Positions 7,987 through 18,899 of a stretch of DNA of 64,000 nt are shown here, piece by piece. The notes beneath the pieces were generated by a model. That model was not told the DNA's origin, ran no database searches, and saw only the letters and a list, made by a program, of their open reading frames with translations. Numbering within the stretch: the stretch's first letter is position 1; the number at the start of each line of letters is the position of its first letter. The position numbers and the translations under genes were made by a program. Location: contig NZ_CP059733.1 in the NCBI RefSeq assembly GCF_000948985.2, forward strand, positions 4,154,001 through 4,218,000, in the 5' to 3' direction. Origin of the DNA: Thalassomonas viridans (GTDB lineage Bacteria > Pseudomonadota > Gammaproteobacteria > Enterobacterales > Alteromonadaceae).

Positions 7987-9813
7987 TTACGCCGGTTGCT
8001 GTGATAACGCAGACAGACGGGTGGGTTTATGCAAATGAAACCCTTGTGCGTAGTCGACGCCTATGCTGGTTAACTGGGCCAGCGCAGGTGCATTTTCCAC
8101 ACATTCGGCAATCACCTTGATACCCATTTCCTTGCTGATTTCGGTAATGGATTTCACCATCATGCGGTTAATTTTTTCGCTTTCGAGATTACGGATAAAA
8201 ATGCCGTCGATTTTCAGGTACTGGACCGGCAGCTCTTTCAGATAACCGTACGAAGAAGTGCCTGTGCCAAAGTCATCCAGAGAAAACTCACAGCCGTATT
8301 TGCCTATGCGTTTCATAAAGGTCCGGGTAGAACTGATGTTGGAAATGGCCGAGGTTTCCGTGATCTCAAAACAAAGCTGGCGACCGGGAATATGTGCATC
8401 ACTGATGGCCTTTTCGGCAAAATCGGCAAAACTCTCCTTGCTGATACTCTCTCCCGACAAGTTGATGGAAAACTGGAACCCCTGATCGATCAGGGCCCGC
8501 TGCTTTAACACATTTGCCAACACCCACCTGTCGATAAAAGAAATCATATGATATTTTTCCGCCGTGGGAATAAAGTGCCCGGGAGGCAAGACGCTGTGCG
8601 CCGGTGTCTCCAGGCGGATCAAAACTTCCATTTTGCTAGGATAGCGGGCATCAATGGCCTGAATGTACTGGCCGCACAAGAAGAAGTCATCATTTTTAAT
8701 GGCTTGCTGTATGGTGGGGATCCAGCGCATTTGCTGCTGTTTTTGCTCGATATCGACCTTGCTGACATGATAGATGGAAAGCTCGCCGCCGCCTTTCATT
8801 TTCGATTCATGGCAGGTTCTTTCGGCAATGCTGATCAAATGATTGACGCCGTCGAAACTGTTGTCTATTTCCACCAGGCCCATACTGACCCCCACCTGAT
8901 AAACCTCATTTTCCCAGGCAAAGTGAAACTCTTCGATCAGTTTCTTTATCTGCTGCGCCTGGTTTACCGCCTGTTTTTCGCTTTCTTTCTGGTAGAAAAA
9001 GGCAAACTCGTCCCCGCCCATTCTCGCCATCACCATCTCGGGCCCCAGCGAGCCCTTAAGCAATTCTGCCAGCGCCCGTAAAATTTCATCGCCGGCGACA
9101 TGACCGCAGGTATCGTTAATGACTTTAAACTGGTCCAGATCCAGGTAAAGAAAAAAAGCCCTGAGCTTACAGCAGGGTTCCATAGCCGACATAAAATGCT
9201 CCAGGCGCTCCTCCATAGAAGCACGGTTGAACATCCGGGTAACAAAATCAAACCGGGATAAATAATCTACCCTGTCCTGCAGATACCGGCGCTCGTGAAT
9301 TTCCTTTCTCAGGCTGGCATTGGTGGCCACTAAATCCCGGGTACGCTGTTTTACCTTTTCTTCAAGTACCACATTCATCATGCCCAACTCTTCATTGGCC
9401 AGTTTAAGGGAGTTTCTCAGGTTGGCCATATTCAGCTGGGTACTGACCCGGGCCAGCAGCTCCTCTTTCTTAAAGGGTTTAACAATATAATCCACACCGC
9501 CGGCGGCAAAGGCCTCTTCAAGATCCGCCTCACTGGAGGTTAAAAATATCACAGGGATATGTTCAAGCCTGGTATCGGCCTTGATTTGCCGGCAGACATC
9601 TATGCCGGTTAACTGCTCCATATAAATATCCAGTAAGATCAGGTCCGGAACAACTTGTTTGATCAATTTCAGCGCCTGCTCGCCGGATTTAGCCACCAAC
9701 AGCTGGTGGTCAAACTCATGTAACAGCTGACAGAGGATTTTAATATTAACCGCGTCGTCATCAACGATTAAGATCTTGGCTTTTATTACTGCTGGTTGCA
9801 GATGGTGTGCCAT
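7987..9813 (-). CDS. Response regulator with GGDEF and EAL domains
   Basis: This 608-residue protein has REC at about 12-128 with phospho-acceptor D62 (LILLDIYM), a coiled-coil linker near 140-185, GGDEF at 186-350 and EAL at 370-600. The GGDEF signature MGGDEF at 265-270 is intact; the inhibitory RxxD site before it is absent. In the EAL domain the signature is EVL at 396-398, with NLSG, FEITET, DDFGTG and IAECVE in place, so phosphodiesterase activity is plausible. AGGAG lies 7 nt before the ATG and overlaps the stop of the upstream kinase gene, with only 4 nt between the genes. The kinase's HPt domain is the likely phosphodonor. Confidence 0.93.
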   Translation of the reverse strand: MAHHLQPAVIKAKILIVDDDAVNIKILCQLLHEFDHQLLVAKSGEQALKLIKQVVPDLILLDIYMEQLTGIDVCRQIKADTRLEHIPVIFLTSSEADLEEAFAAGGVDYIVKPFKKEELLARVSTQLNMANLRNSLKLANEELGMMNVVLEEKVKQRTRDLVATNASLRKEIHERRYLQDRVDYLSRFDFVTRMFNRASMEERLEHFMSAMEPCCKLRAFFLYLDLDQFKVINDTCGHVAGDEILRALAELLKGSLGPEMVMARMGGDEFAFFYQKESEKQAVNQAQQIKKLIEEFHFAWENEVYQVGVSMGLVEIDNSFDGVNHLISIAERTCHESKMKGGGELSIYHVSKVDIEQKQQQMRWIPTIQQAIKNDDFFLCGQYIQAIDARYPSKMEVLIRLETPAHSVLPPGHFIPTAEKYHMISFIDRWVLANVLKQRALIDQGFQFSINLSGESISKESFADFAEKAISDAHIPGRQLCFEITETSAISNISSTRTFMKRIGKYGCEFSLDDFGTGTSSYGYLKELPVQYLKIDGIFIRNLESEKINRMMVKSITEISKEMGIKVIAECVENAPALAQLTSIGVDYAQGFHLHKPTRLSALSQQPA

Positions 9814-9817
9814 AGGG

Positions 9818-12800
9818 TTACTCCTGTCTCGTCAATAGCGTTAGGGCCTCTTCATAATCGAAGCTCTCCAGTACATCCATGATTAAAGTGACCTGATCAG
9901 CGCCGATATGCTTACCGGCGCTGACTTTAAATTCAAGCAGCAGTTCTTCCGGGATGAGTTCGCTTTTGCTGAGCAAATCAATAAGTAACCGCTTTACTTC
10001 TGCATAATCACGCGCCTGGATATCAGGCTGCTCCACTGCATTTAAGATGAGTATTTGCCGGGCATCGTCAATGGATTGTTGGAGGTAGCTGCAAAACTGT
10101 TCAACCTGTGTTTGCTCAAGACTGCCGCCTTGTGCCATCACCTTCTCAAGCACAAGGGCTTGCTCATAAACGAGATACATGCCTAAATTGCCGCTGGTGC
10201 CTTTAACAGCATGGACGATTTTCCTGGCATCTTCCAGCTGCCCCGCCAGGGTATCGCCAGAGAGTTGCGTTAACACTTTTTCCCCCTGCTGGACATAGAG
10301 AGACAGGGCCTTAAGATAAACCTTGGGCGTTTCTACAGACTCAGGTCTTTTGTTTTTAAAATCAACAGATCTAAGGACAGGAGGCAAATGCAGCAAAATT
10401 TGCTCCGGCGCCCTGCGCGAACGCACCAGCTCCCCGGAAACGGCAGACAAGTCCGGCGTTTGCCCGCCGCTCTGCAGGGCCGTGTCGTCTGTAGCCAGCC
10501 AGCTGGTCAGTGCTTGTACTATCGCTTCCCTGGCCAAAGGTTTTGTCAGGTAATCATCCATACCGGCGGCCAGGCATTTTTCTTTATCCCCTTTCATCGC
10601 ATTGGCGGTCATGGCAACCACGGGCACCTTAAGATAACGTTCGCCGGCCTTGCCCGCGCGAATACGGCGGGTGGTTTCATAACCGTCCAGCTCCGGCATC
10701 TGGCAATCCATAAAAATCAGGGTATAGGGAGCATCCTGCGGCGACTCCCTCAACCCGGCGATAGCCTCAAAACCATTGCCGGCAAAATCACAATCAAGGG
10801 ACAACTCCTGCAACAACCCCTGGGCCACCAGCTGATTCACCTGATTATCTTCCACCAGCAGAATCCGGGTGTTTACCGGCCAGGCAGGCAAAGGCTGGAA
10901 TGTTAACGGCTTCCGGCCGAAGGTATCCAGGTAGCCCCGGGTCACTATTGTCGCCGGCTCCTGGCTGACTTCGGCTTCGGCGGCGACCACGGACAGGGCG
11001 TCAAATAAATCGGAAGTCGCCACAGGCTTAGTAAAAAAGCCGCTAAAGCCCATGTCGTATAACACTTGATGCTCACTGACTTCCGGCATGGAGCTCATCA
11101 GGATCATTTTCATTGCATCAAGCCCGGGTTGCTGACGAATTGCCCCGGCCAGGGATTCGCCGTCCATTTCCGGCATATGCATGTCTATCAGGGCAATATC
11201 AAATAAATTTTCCTTATGTTGCCTGCACAGAGCCAATGCCGTCTCGCCGCTTTGTGCTTCCGCCACGGACGCCCCCCAGTGTTCAAGCTGATGGCGGTAA
11301 ATTTCCCGGTTGGTGGCATTATCATCCACCACCAGGATATGCAAACGACTGATATCCACCCTGGGCATCACTTTCACCGAGCGGGCGCTGGGTTTAAGCA
11401 AAACCTCAAAGGTAAAGCAGCTGCCCTTGCCCAATTCGCTGCTCACCCGGATATCCCCCTGCATCAGCTGACACAGCCTTTTACATATGGTAAGCCCGAG
11501 ACCGCTGCCGCCATATTTACGCGTCGTGGAAACGTCCGCCTGGGTAAAGGAGTCAAACAATACCGAAATGCGGTCTGCGGCAATGCCGTCACCGGTATCG
11601 CGGACTGAACAGATAAATTTCAGGTGCTCGCTGTTATATTGCTCCAGTGAGGCGGTGATCACGACCTCGCCCTCATGGGTAAACTTCAGGGCGTTACTGA
11701 CCAGGTTGATCACTATCTGCCTGAGGCGGCTTTGATCCCCTATCACCATGGAAGAGTCGATACCGGTCACGTCCAGCAACAATTCCAGGCTTTTTTCATC
11801 GGCGCGAAACGCCATGCTCAGGGCAATTTCTTCCAACAAGTGGCGCAGGTCAAAGTCCAGTTCTTCCAGTTCGATTTTACCCGCTTCGATTTTGGAAAAA
11901 TCGAGAATGTCATTGATCAAGGAAAGCAGGGCCTTAGCGCTGTTTTCCGCCACCGTCACCCTGTGTTGCTGCTCTGTGGTAAGGGTGCTGTTACTGAGTA
12001 AGCCCAGCATCCCCAGCACACCGTTCATGGGGGTGCGTATTTCATGGCTCATGCTGGCTAAAAAATCGCTTTTGGCCCGGTTGGCGGTTTCCGCCTGCAG
12101 CCTGGCCTGCTCCAGCTCCGCTTCATAACGTTTTCTTTCGCTGATATCGGTATGAATGGCGACATAGGCCCGGGGACTGCCGGTATCGCTGCTGAAAGTG
12201 GCAATGGTGGCCTCCACCCAATATAAATGACCGTCTTTGGCGCGGTTGCAAACTTCACTGTGCCAGACCTCACCGGCATTGACCTTCTGGTACATTTCCC
12301 GCCAGAAGATCTTGTCGTGATAGCCGGATTCAAGCAACCTGTGGTTTTCCCCCAGCAGCTCTTCCCTGGCATAACCGCTGATTTCAATAAACTTATCGTT
12401 AACATAACTGATGGTGCCGTCAAGATCGGTCACGGCAACTATGGCATGCTGATCCAGGATAAACTTCTGCTCTTTCAGATCCAACAATGCCTGTTTCAAC
12501 CGCCTTTCCGCCTGTTTGCGCTCGCTGATATCCAGGGCCACCCCCACCAGCCCCAGAGGCTTATCGTCCCCGGAAAGAATAGGCACTTTAGTGATTAAAA
12601 AGTCATGGTCGCTGACACTCTCATGCAGGCCCTGCTCTTCAAACTGCAGGGGCTTGCCGCTGCTCATGACCTGCTGATCCACTGTCATCAGCCGCTCGGC
12701 GATTTCCCTGGAAAACATCTGCAGGTCGGTTTTTCCCATCACTTCCTGCTGCGACAGCCCGACAACCTGTTCGAACATATTGTTGACAAATTGGTGGTGC

Positions 12801-15181
12801 CCCCGGGCATCTTTAAAAAAGATCGCCGCCGGCACATTGTCCACCACTATCTGCAGGCGTTGTTCATTGCTGGCCAGTTCCTGCAAAGCCTGCTCCAGCT
12901 CCCGGGTGCGGGTGAAAACCCTGTCTTCCAGGGTATCGTGGGCAAGCTTCAATGCCCGGTTGGCCCGGCTGCCGATCACCATAGTAAATAACGTAAAGGC
13001 AACCGAGATAAACACCATTACCGCCAGCACGGAAAGTACCGTGAGCCTGGCACTGTAATAAGCTTCCATGGCTTCATCGGCATCCATTTCCGTCGTCATG
13101 CCTATGCCCAGAACCGGATCCCAGAGCCAGGCCCCCATCACCATAATGCCCCGGTAATCGCGATAGCCCTGGATATCTGAGCCTCTCTCCCCGGCGACGG
13201 CACTTTTTGCCATCCGGGTTAACGGACGCTCCTTCACCGGCAGCGCAGGATGAAATCCCCGGGTCAGGTCGCCGCCGGGATCGCGAATTTCTATAGAAAG
13301 AATGCTTTGGGTATTGGCCTGGAGCAGGCCATTTTTAAGCAGGTTGGCTTCAAAGCGGCTTTTGGACAACAGTTGCCCCCGGCTGTCAAAAGAGTAGGTT
13401 TCACCGCTTTTTCCCATCCTGCCCAGATAATGTATCCGAGCATACTCCCCGTGGGGATTGAAACGCTCGGCAAGCGCCGCAATAACCTTGCCGGCGCCGT
13501 CGCGAACAGGCACGACAAAAAACATGGTAGGAGGGAAGCTATGCCCGGCAACGTTGGCAACCCCGGGCAGCATCTCATCGGAAATAATCGGCGGCACCAT
13601 CACGGCTTCCCCCTGAAAAACACGCTGCAGCAATTCCGGCCTTTGCCGGTGGATCAAATTTTCCTGTCCGAAGGCGGAGCCCTGCATCGCCGCAAGGTTA
13701 CTGCCGTCTTCGGCAATCACAAAAAAACCTATATGGTTTCCCTGCAAGCCGGCAAACAGCAGCTGCAGCTCTTCGGCAATCAGGGCCGCCGCCTGTTCTT
13801 TTCCCTGGCTGATAAAATAGAGCTGGCTGGAGACAAATGACAGCAGGTCCGGGTTTGCCGCCAGCTGCTGCAATTCATTGATTTGATCCGTCGCCCAGAT
13901 ATTCATGGCTTCCTGGCTGGTGGTTACGACGGTTTGCAAAGAATTGCGCACCTGCTCTTCAATTTTAGTGCGCACCTTATCCAGCGCCCACCAGGCCAGA
14001 AACAGGGCAATCGCCAGTAAAAACGCATTTAACATCACCGCCATTTGTTTGCCGCCGACTGAGGCAAACTGATAAGCCAGCGGATTTTTTTTGGAACGGT
14101 CCAACAAACGGAACAACAGCAGGGTAATAATCGTCAGCAGCAGCGCTATAACAGTGAGCACCGCCAGGTTACGCCATTTTTTATCCGCCCAGAAAGGTAA
14201 AGGCTCATGACTTTGCCGCTCCCTGGCCGCAGGGACAAGCCAGCGGTTATCCAAAACCGCCAGCTCTTCAGGTTTAACACTGGCCATCGCCTTGTTTAAC
14301 AGCGGCACCAGCTCAGGCCAGTCTTTACGTACCGCCAGGTGGTAGCCGTAATCCGCTCCCTGGCGCGCTTTAAGTTCTCCGGCAATATCAAGATTATTCA
14401 ACAGGAGCTTGCGGATCAGAAAATTAGCCACCGCCAGTTCATTGATAGTCGCATCAGCCTTGCCCAGGGCTACCGCCTTTAATGCCGATTCGTTATCCCC
14501 GACCTCAAGGATCACTACCTGCGGATATTCTTTTTTTAACAGCGCAATAGCAGCATCCCCCTGCACAACAGCCACTTTCCTGCTGGCAAGATCTGCCAGG
14601 CCGGAGATACCGTTTTCCCCCCGGCGGGTAACAATGACATTAACAGAGGCTTTATACGCCTGGGTGAAATGTAAAAACGGCTCCCTTTCCCTCGGATAAC
14701 GGAACAGGGTATGCAACAGATCGATGTTCTTTTGCTTGGCCCGCTCAAGCAAACCGCTAAAATTATCCGGGACGTATTGCGCCCGGATCCCCAAACGTTT
14801 AAACAAGAGTTCAATATAATCAACGGAATAGCCTACCGCCCGGCCATCAAGATAAAAAGCGTAAGGGGCATAATCCACTTCATTACCGACCCGGATCACC
14901 GGGTGGGCCTGCAACCAGGCCAGCTCCTTATCAGTCAGTTCAAGCTCCCCGATTCCCTGCCTGTTTGTCGTTTCACCCGCCAGGGCGTTGCGGTAAATCA
15001 AAGGCGGCTGTTCCCCGGTTTCGACAAGAGCGGCGTTAACACCTGACCAGGCCATATCTGTCAGGGAAATTGAGGGAGACCCGGCTTCAGGGGAGGAATT
15101 TTCCAGTGCCCAAAGGCAATGGCAGGCAAATATCAGCAGCGCACAGATGATTAATTTAGATGGGGTTTTAGCATCACTCAC
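9818..15181 (-). CDS. Giant hybrid histidine kinase with periplasmic solute-binding sensor
   Basis: I prefer the GTG at 15181 (GAGG 6 nt upstream) over a TTG at 15193. Domains in the roughly 1787-residue product: signal sequence; periplasmic SBP_bac_3-like domain (about 90-315); TM segments near 340-360 and 380-400; a second extracytoplasmic Cache-like region (about 400-710); TM near 715-735; two PAS domains (about 770-890 and 905-1015); HisKA with [10 protein letters not shown] (His about 1046); HATPase with N, G1 and G2 boxes; two receiver domains (Asp about 1333 in ALIDMHMP and 1492 in IFMDCQMP); and HPt with [11 protein letters not shown] (His about 1657). This is a full BvgS-like phosphorelay. 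The ligand is probably an amino acid or similar small solute. It is co-transcribed with the REC-GGDEF-EAL gene. Confidence 0.93.
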   Translation of the reverse strand: MSDAKTPSKLIICALLIFACHCLWALENSSPEAGSPSISLTDMAWSGVNAALVETGEQPPLIYRNALAGETTNRQGIGELELTDKELAWLQAHPVIRVGNEVDYAPYAFYLDGRAVGYSVDYIELLFKRLGIRAQYVPDNFSGLLERAKQKNIDLLHTLFRYPREREPFLHFTQAYKASVNVIVTRRGENGISGLADLASRKVAVVQGDAAIALLKKEYPQVVILEVGDNESALKAVALGKADATINELAVANFLIRKLLLNNLDIAGELKARQGADYGYHLAVRKDWPELVPLLNKAMASVKPEELAVLDNRWLVPAARERQSHEPLPFWADKKWRNLAVLTVIALLLTIITLLLFRLLDRSKKNPLAYQFASVGGKQMAVMLNAFLLAIALFLAWWALDKVRTKIEEQVRNSLQTVVTTSQEAMNIWATDQINELQQLAANPDLLSFVSSQLYFISQGKEQAAALIAEELQLLFAGLQGNHIGFFVIAEDGSNLAAMQGSAFGQENLIHRQRPELLQRVFQGEAVMVPPIISDEMLPGVANVAGHSFPPTMFFVVPVRDGAGKVIAALAERFNPHGEYARIHYLGRMGKSGETYSFDSRGQLLSKSRFEANLLKNGLLQANTQSILSIEIRDPGGDLTRGFHPALPVKERPLTRMAKSAVAGERGSDIQGYRDYRGIMVMGAWLWDPVLGIGMTTEMDADEAMEAYYSARLTVLSVLAVMVFISVAFTLFTMVIGSRANRALKLAHDTLEDRVFTRTRELEQALQELASNEQRLQIVVDNVPAAIFFKDARGHHQFVNNMFEQVVGLSQQEVMGKTDLQMFSREIAERLMTVDQQVMSSGKPLQFEEQGLHESVSDHDFLITKVPILSGDDKPLGLVGVALDISERKQAERRLKQALLDLKEQKFILDQHAIVAVTDLDGTISYVNDKFIEISGYAREELLGENHRLLESGYHDKIFWREMYQKVNAGEVWHSEVCNRAKDGHLYWVEATIATFSSDTGSPRAYVAIHTDISERKRYEAELEQARLQAETANRAKSDFLASMSHEIRTPMNGVLGMLGLLSNSTLTTEQQHRVTVAENSAKALLSLINDILDFSKIEAGKIELEELDFDLRHLLEEIALSMAFRADEKSLELLLDVTGIDSSMVIGDQSRLRQIVINLVSNALKFTHEGEVVITASLEQYNSEHLKFICSVRDTGDGIAADRISVLFDSFTQADVSTTRKYGGSGLGLTICKRLCQLMQGDIRVSSELGKGSCFTFEVLLKPSARSVKVMPRVDISRLHILVVDDNATNREIYRHQLEHWGASVAEAQSGETALALCRQHKENLFDIALIDMHMPEMDGESLAGAIRQQPGLDAMKMILMSSMPEVSEHQVLYDMGFSGFFTKPVATSDLFDALSVVAAEAEVSQEPATIVTRGYLDTFGRKPLTFQPLPAWPVNTRILLVEDNQVNQLVAQGLLQELSLDCDFAGNGFEAIAGLRESPQDAPYTLIFMDCQMPELDGYETTRRIRAGKAGERYLKVPVVAMTANAMKGDKEKCLAAGMDDYLTKPLAREAIVQALTSWLATDDTALQSGGQTPDLSAVSGELVRSRRAPEQILLHLPPVLRSVDFKNKRPESVETPKVYLKALSLYVQQGEKVLTQLSGDTLAGQLEDARKIVHAVKGTSGNLGMYLVYEQALVLEKVMAQGGSLEQTQVEQFCSYLQQSIDDARQILILNAVEQPDIQARDYAEVKRLLIDLLSKSELIPEELLLEFKVSAGKHIGADQVTLIMDVLESFDYEEALTLLTRQE

Positions 15182-15399
15182 GATTAGCCTCAAGCTTTAT
15201 CCGGCATCCTACTTAAACCGCCTTATCTCCATAGCACTTAATCCGCTGATTTTATGTCAAGGCTTTGCTGTCAAGTATAGCCAATGCTACTGATATTCTC
15301 CGCCCGGCTGTTATTTTGCGCCAATGGCCGCACAGGACTCCACGCAAGCCTTCCTTCTGCTATACTTGTAGGCGATAATTATTATAACGCCATGAAATA

Positions 15400-16344
15400 A
15401 TGAAAGAAAAAAATCAGCTCCCCAGACAATACCGTATTTTGCTGGTGGAGGATGAACCCGCCAACATTCAAATGATTGCCGGGTGTTTAAGTACTGACTA
15501 TATTCTTGCCATTGCCAAAACCAGGAAAAAAGCCCTGGAGCTGCTCAGCACTTCCTCATTTGACCTGATGTTGCTCGATATCCAGTTGCCGGACGGCAAC
15601 GGCTTTGAAATCTGCCAGCAGGTAGTCGCCAACCGGGAAAAGTACGGCAATATCAGTATTATTTTTATGACCAGTTTAGATTCCCCCGACGATGAAGCCC
15701 GCGGGTTAAGCCTTGGCGGCAGCGACTATATTCATAAACCCGTCAATGCTGTCGTGCTGCGGGCCAGGGTGAAACTGCAAATTCAGTTGTTCAGAAAAAA
15801 CGAACTACTCGAACATCTCACCTGCTTTGACGGCCTAACAGAAATCCCCAACCGCCGGGCATTTGACGACCAGCTGGAAAAAGAATGGCACCGGGCCAGG
15901 CGTGAGCGCAAAGCCTTGTCGCTGGCGATACTCGATATCGACTACTTCAAACAATACAATGATCTCTACGGGCATCCCGCCGGCGACCAGTGCCTGAGGA
16001 TTATGGCGGCCAATTTAACCACTTCTTTTGTCAGGAATTCAGACTTTATTGCCCGCTACGGCGGGGAAGAATTTGCGGTTATCCTCTATGATACCGATCT
16101 GGAAACCGCGATACAGCTAATGGAAAAGTCGCTGGCCGCCTTTATCGGCAAAAATATCGAACACCAGGGCTCAGTGATAAATGCTTGCGTGACCTTTAGT
16201 GCAGGCATCTGCACCGCTACCCCGGAAGCGGACACTTTCAACAACTTTCTAAACACCGCAGATAAAGAGCTATATCAGGCAAAAGCCCAGGGCCGGGCAC
16301 GTATTTGCGGCAAATACTTGAGCGGCCCCCAGGAGAAAACTTAG
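15400..16344 (+). CDS. Response-regulator diguanylate cyclase (REC-GGDEF)
   Basis: This 314-residue protein has REC at about 11-130 with acceptor D60 (LMLLDIQLP) and GGDEF at about 140-305 with an intact RYGGEEF (GGEEF 221-225). RNSD at 212-215, in the position of the inhibitory RxxD site, suggests product feedback. The architecture is that of PleD/WspR-like cyclases with one receiver. It diverges from the giant hybrid kinase across about 218 bp, so the kinase may also phosphorylate it. A short A-rich stretch rather than a strong Shine-Dalgarno precedes the ATG. Confidence 0.93.
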   Translation: MKEKNQLPRQYRILLVEDEPANIQMIAGCLSTDYILAIAKTRKKALELLSTSSFDLMLLDIQLPDGNGFEICQQVVANREKYGNISIIFMTSLDSPDDEARGLSLGGSDYIHKPVNAVVLRARVKLQIQLFRKNELLEHLTCFDGLTEIPNRRAFDDQLEKEWHRARRERKALSLAILDIDYFKQYNDLYGHPAGDQCLRIMAANLTTSFVRNSDFIARYGGEEFAVILYDTDLETAIQLMEKSLAAFIGKNIEHQGSVINACVTFSAGICTATPEADTFNNFLNTADKELYQAKAQGRARICGKYLSGPQEKT

Positions 16345-16475
16345 CCGTAGTTTATTTCAGGCTTGAGCCTTAACCGGTATTTGGTTAATTTATTCCGTAA
16401 AAAACAACACAAACAAATTTTGTCTTGGCGGCAGCCTGAAAGCAGCTCCCGGGATAACTTTCATCGGGAGTGGTA

Positions 16476-16826
16476 ATGGAAACGGTTTTTAATACTTTAG
16501 CAAAGATCATGAAAAAACATGCCGGAGAGCTGGAAATCACCGATGATAAACCCGGTAGCCTGTATATAAATACCGGTAAGCTGGACGCCAAAAAGAAAGC
16601 CATTTTCTTCGGCATGGTCAAGCAGGCAAAAAAGAAGGTCACCTATCACCTGATGCCGGTTTATTGCAATCCGGAATTGCTCGCAAACCTTTCACCGGAA
16701 TTAACCAAAAAAATGCAGGGGAAATCCTGCTTTAACTTTACCGCAGTCGACGACAAGTTATTTGCTGAGCTTGACGCGTTAACCCAGGCAGGATTAGCTG
16801 ATTACCAAAAAGCGGGGAAAGCCTGA
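16476..16826 (+). CDS. Conserved-looking small hypothetical protein
   Basis: The ATG at 16476 has GGGAG five nt upstream; an upstream in-frame GTG at 16470 overlaps that ribosome site and is unlikely. The 116-residue product is lysine rich, with no signal peptide or membrane helix. Its pattern (GSLYINTGKLDAKKKAIFFGMVKQAKKKVTYHLMPVY..CFNF) recalls the small DUF1801/YdhG-like fold, but I cannot assign a family with confidence. It is convergent with the patatin gene. Confidence 0.6.
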   Translation: METVFNTLAKIMKKHAGELEITDDKPGSLYINTGKLDAKKKAIFFGMVKQAKKKVTYHLMPVYCNPELLANLSPELTKKMQGKSCFNFTAVDDKLFAELDALTQAGLADYQKAGKA

Positions 16827-16884
16827 TAAAGCAACGGCGTTAACCGCAAACAGACCGGCATTACCGGCAAATACCCGCCGGCAT

Positions 16885-17787
16885 TCAGCTTAACCCCAGC
16901 TGGTATTTGATTTGCTGCTCCAAGCGCTCGACACTGGCATGGCCTTCATCGATTAACTCCTGTGCCCTGTGATATTCCATCATACCAAAGTCCCCCAACT
17001 GGGGCTCTATCAGTATCTCAGGCGGCTCTCCCGCCAGTTTAGATCGGGTTACCCTGGCCTGCATGATTTCCAGCGCCCCGGTAAAGGTGCCTAACATGCT
17101 CGGGGACTGGGGCTGCACCTTTTCCTCTGGATCACGTTTAAGCCATTGGTTTACCAGGCTTTTACTCTTGGCAAAGAAATTATCGGTTTTTTCCTGGTTA
17201 TTTTGCCGCTCCAGGGTATGGTTTTCCCGCAAATGCGGCCGGTGATCTGAGTTCAAATTGACACCGATAATAAAGTCGGCTCCCAGGTGGCGGCATAAAG
17301 ACACGGGCACGGGATTAACCAGGGCACCATCCACCAGCCAGCGGTTTTGCCCGTGATGCCACACCGAGGGAAATAATGCCGGGGTGGCGCACGATGCCCT
17401 GACCGCCTCAATAACATTGCCGTGGGTAAACCAGACTTCCTTGCCGCTGTACAAGTCTGTGGCAACAACACCAAAAGGCTTCTCCAGCAGTTCAAAGGTC
17501 GGTGTGGAGAACTCCTGCAGCTGCTTAAACACCTTTTCGCCATTGGCGATAGCGCCGCGTTTAAAGCCGACTCCCATCAAGCCGGCCACCTGCCATTCGC
17601 TCAGGCTTTTCACCCAGGCTTTTAAATCACTGAGGTTGTCATTGGCATATACCGCACCGACATAAGAGCCCACCGAACAACCGGCAATAATGTCGGCATG
17701 AATCCCCAGCCGGTTTAAGGCTTCGATAACGCCTATATGCGCCCACCCCCGCGCAGAACCGCTGCCCAACGCCAAGCCAATTTTCAT
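16885..17787 (-). CDS. rssA: Patatin-like phospholipase, RssA family
   Basis: This 300-residue protein has the patatin catalytic elements: glycine-rich oxyanion loop GSGSARG at 8-14, nucleophile motif GCSVG at 36-40 (Ser38), and the aspartate of the dyad in WLVDGALVNPVP (Asp153). Length and the AHIGVIEALNRLGIHADIIAG pattern match E. coli RssA and similar cytoplasmic patatins, which are inferred lipid acyl hydrolases. It stands alone, convergent with the small gene before it. Confidence 0.88.
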   Translation of the reverse strand: MKIGLALGSGSARGWAHIGVIEALNRLGIHADIIAGCSVGSYVGAVYANDNLSDLKAWVKSLSEWQVAGLMGVGFKRGAIANGEKVFKQLQEFSTPTFELLEKPFGVVATDLYSGKEVWFTHGNVIEAVRASCATPALFPSVWHHGQNRWLVDGALVNPVPVSLCRHLGADFIIGVNLNSDHRPHLRENHTLERQNNQEKTDNFFAKSKSLVNQWLKRDPEEKVQPQSPSMLGTFTGALEIMQARVTRSKLAGEPPEILIEPQLGDFGMMEYHRAQELIDEGHASVERLEQQIKYQLGLS

Positions 17788-17988
17788 AAGAAAACGCCCC
17801 TGTACTGTTATTTACTCCATATGCTATTAATATTGCTAAATTTTATTGAGAAAGCAAACCCGGGGTTTAACAGCCCCGCACTGGTTTTAAGATATGAAAT
17901 AAACAAAGCCCGGGCCGTTTCCTGATGACAAACAATAAAAAACCGGAGTAAAGTAAGCCCAAATCACTGGCTATCACCCCGGAGTATT

Positions 17989-18483
17989 ATGATAAAGGTT
18001 CGTCACTTTAATCCGGACGATTTTCCCCCGGTACAGGAAATATATCGCCAAGGCATAGAAAGCGGCAATGCCACCTTTGAAACCCAGGTAAAGTCCTGGT
18101 CGCAATGGCACCAGGCGATGCTGGAGCCATGCCGTTTAGTCGCGGTACAAAACGATCAGCTGCTTGGCTGGGCCGCTCTGTCGCCGATTTCAAGCCGGGC
18201 CGTTTACCGCGGCGTGGCCGAAGTCAGCATTTACATCGCCATAAGTGCGCAGGGGCAAGGCATAGGCAGACTATTGATGTCACAACTGATCACCGAATCG
18301 GAAAGCCACGGCATCTGGACCTTGCAGGCGGCCATTTTCCCTGAAAACGAAGCCAGCATCAACCTGCACTAGAAACATGGTTTTAACATTATCGGAATAA
18401 GAAAACGCCTGGGTAAACTCAAAAGTGTCTGGCGGGATGTCGTCTTGATGGAAAGGCGCAGCACCCGGGCGGGAATAGACTGA
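17989..18483 (+). pseudogene. GNAT acetyltransferase (phosphinothricin-type) interrupted by an in-frame TAG
   Basis: Starting at ATG 17989 (GGAG 6 nt upstream), the frame encodes a typical Pat/YncA-like N-acetyltransferase: IRHFNPDDFPPVQEIYRQGIESGNATFET, W-A-A-L-S, and the acetyl-CoA loop QGQGIGRLL. At ASINLH the TAG at 18370-18372 interrupts it, but the same frame continues KHGFNIIGIRKRLGKLKSVWRDVVLMERRS to TGA at 18481, exactly the C-terminal strands expected in this family (LHxKxGFxxxGxxxxxGxxxxxWxDxxxMER). A single base change from AAG or CAG explains it. The truncated 127-residue product would lack the last strands and is probably inactive. Confidence 0.8.
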
Positions 18484-18771
18484 CAATCTCCCGGCTATGG
18501 CTTAGCCCGAAATGAAAAATATGCTGGATTTAGCAGTATTTTCCCTTTTTTTTGTAAGCAAATGCCGCCCATAAAAGTATCCATATATTAATACCATTAA
18601 GTTTCAATTACTTAGCCTTTATGCCCTTAAGCCACTTATCTGGCGCTAATCTGCTGAGTTCCTTAACCTTTTAAAACCGTAATTTTATTTTTAATTGATT
18701 ATCATAAACTTAACTTAAATCCGACTACCGGTATTTTCATTGGTTGTTAACTATAATCAACCCCGACTTTG

Positions 18772-18857
18772 CTCTTGGTAAGGAAACCGAGAGGTTTTGT
18801 TTCCCCGCCATAAAGTACACCGGCGAAAAATCTTCCGGCAGGGCATTTCTTTGCCAT
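18772..18857 (+). promoter_or_regulatory. Structured 5' leader of the secreted duplicated-domain gene
   Basis: The 416-bp gap 18484-18899 is AT rich up to about 18760. Just before the gene there are alternative stems. CTCTTGG (18772-18778) can pair with CCGAGAG (18787-18793), or AAACC (18784-18788) with GGTTT (18793-18797) closing a GAGA tetraloop, extended outside by GGAAAC/GTTTCC. CGCC (18806-18809)/GGCG (18821-18824) and GGCA/TGCC pairs follow. The mutually exclusive stems suggest a regulatory leader, but it matches no riboswitch I recognise. Confidence 0.3.
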
Positions 18858-18899
18858 ATTTTTCGCTATCACCCATTTTCAACTTGATAAGGGAAGACA

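Noticed and set aside
18641..18655. Sigma-54-like TGGCGCTAATCTGCT before the secreted protein gene
   Set aside because: The spacing between GG and GC is one base too short, which sigma-54 does not tolerate.
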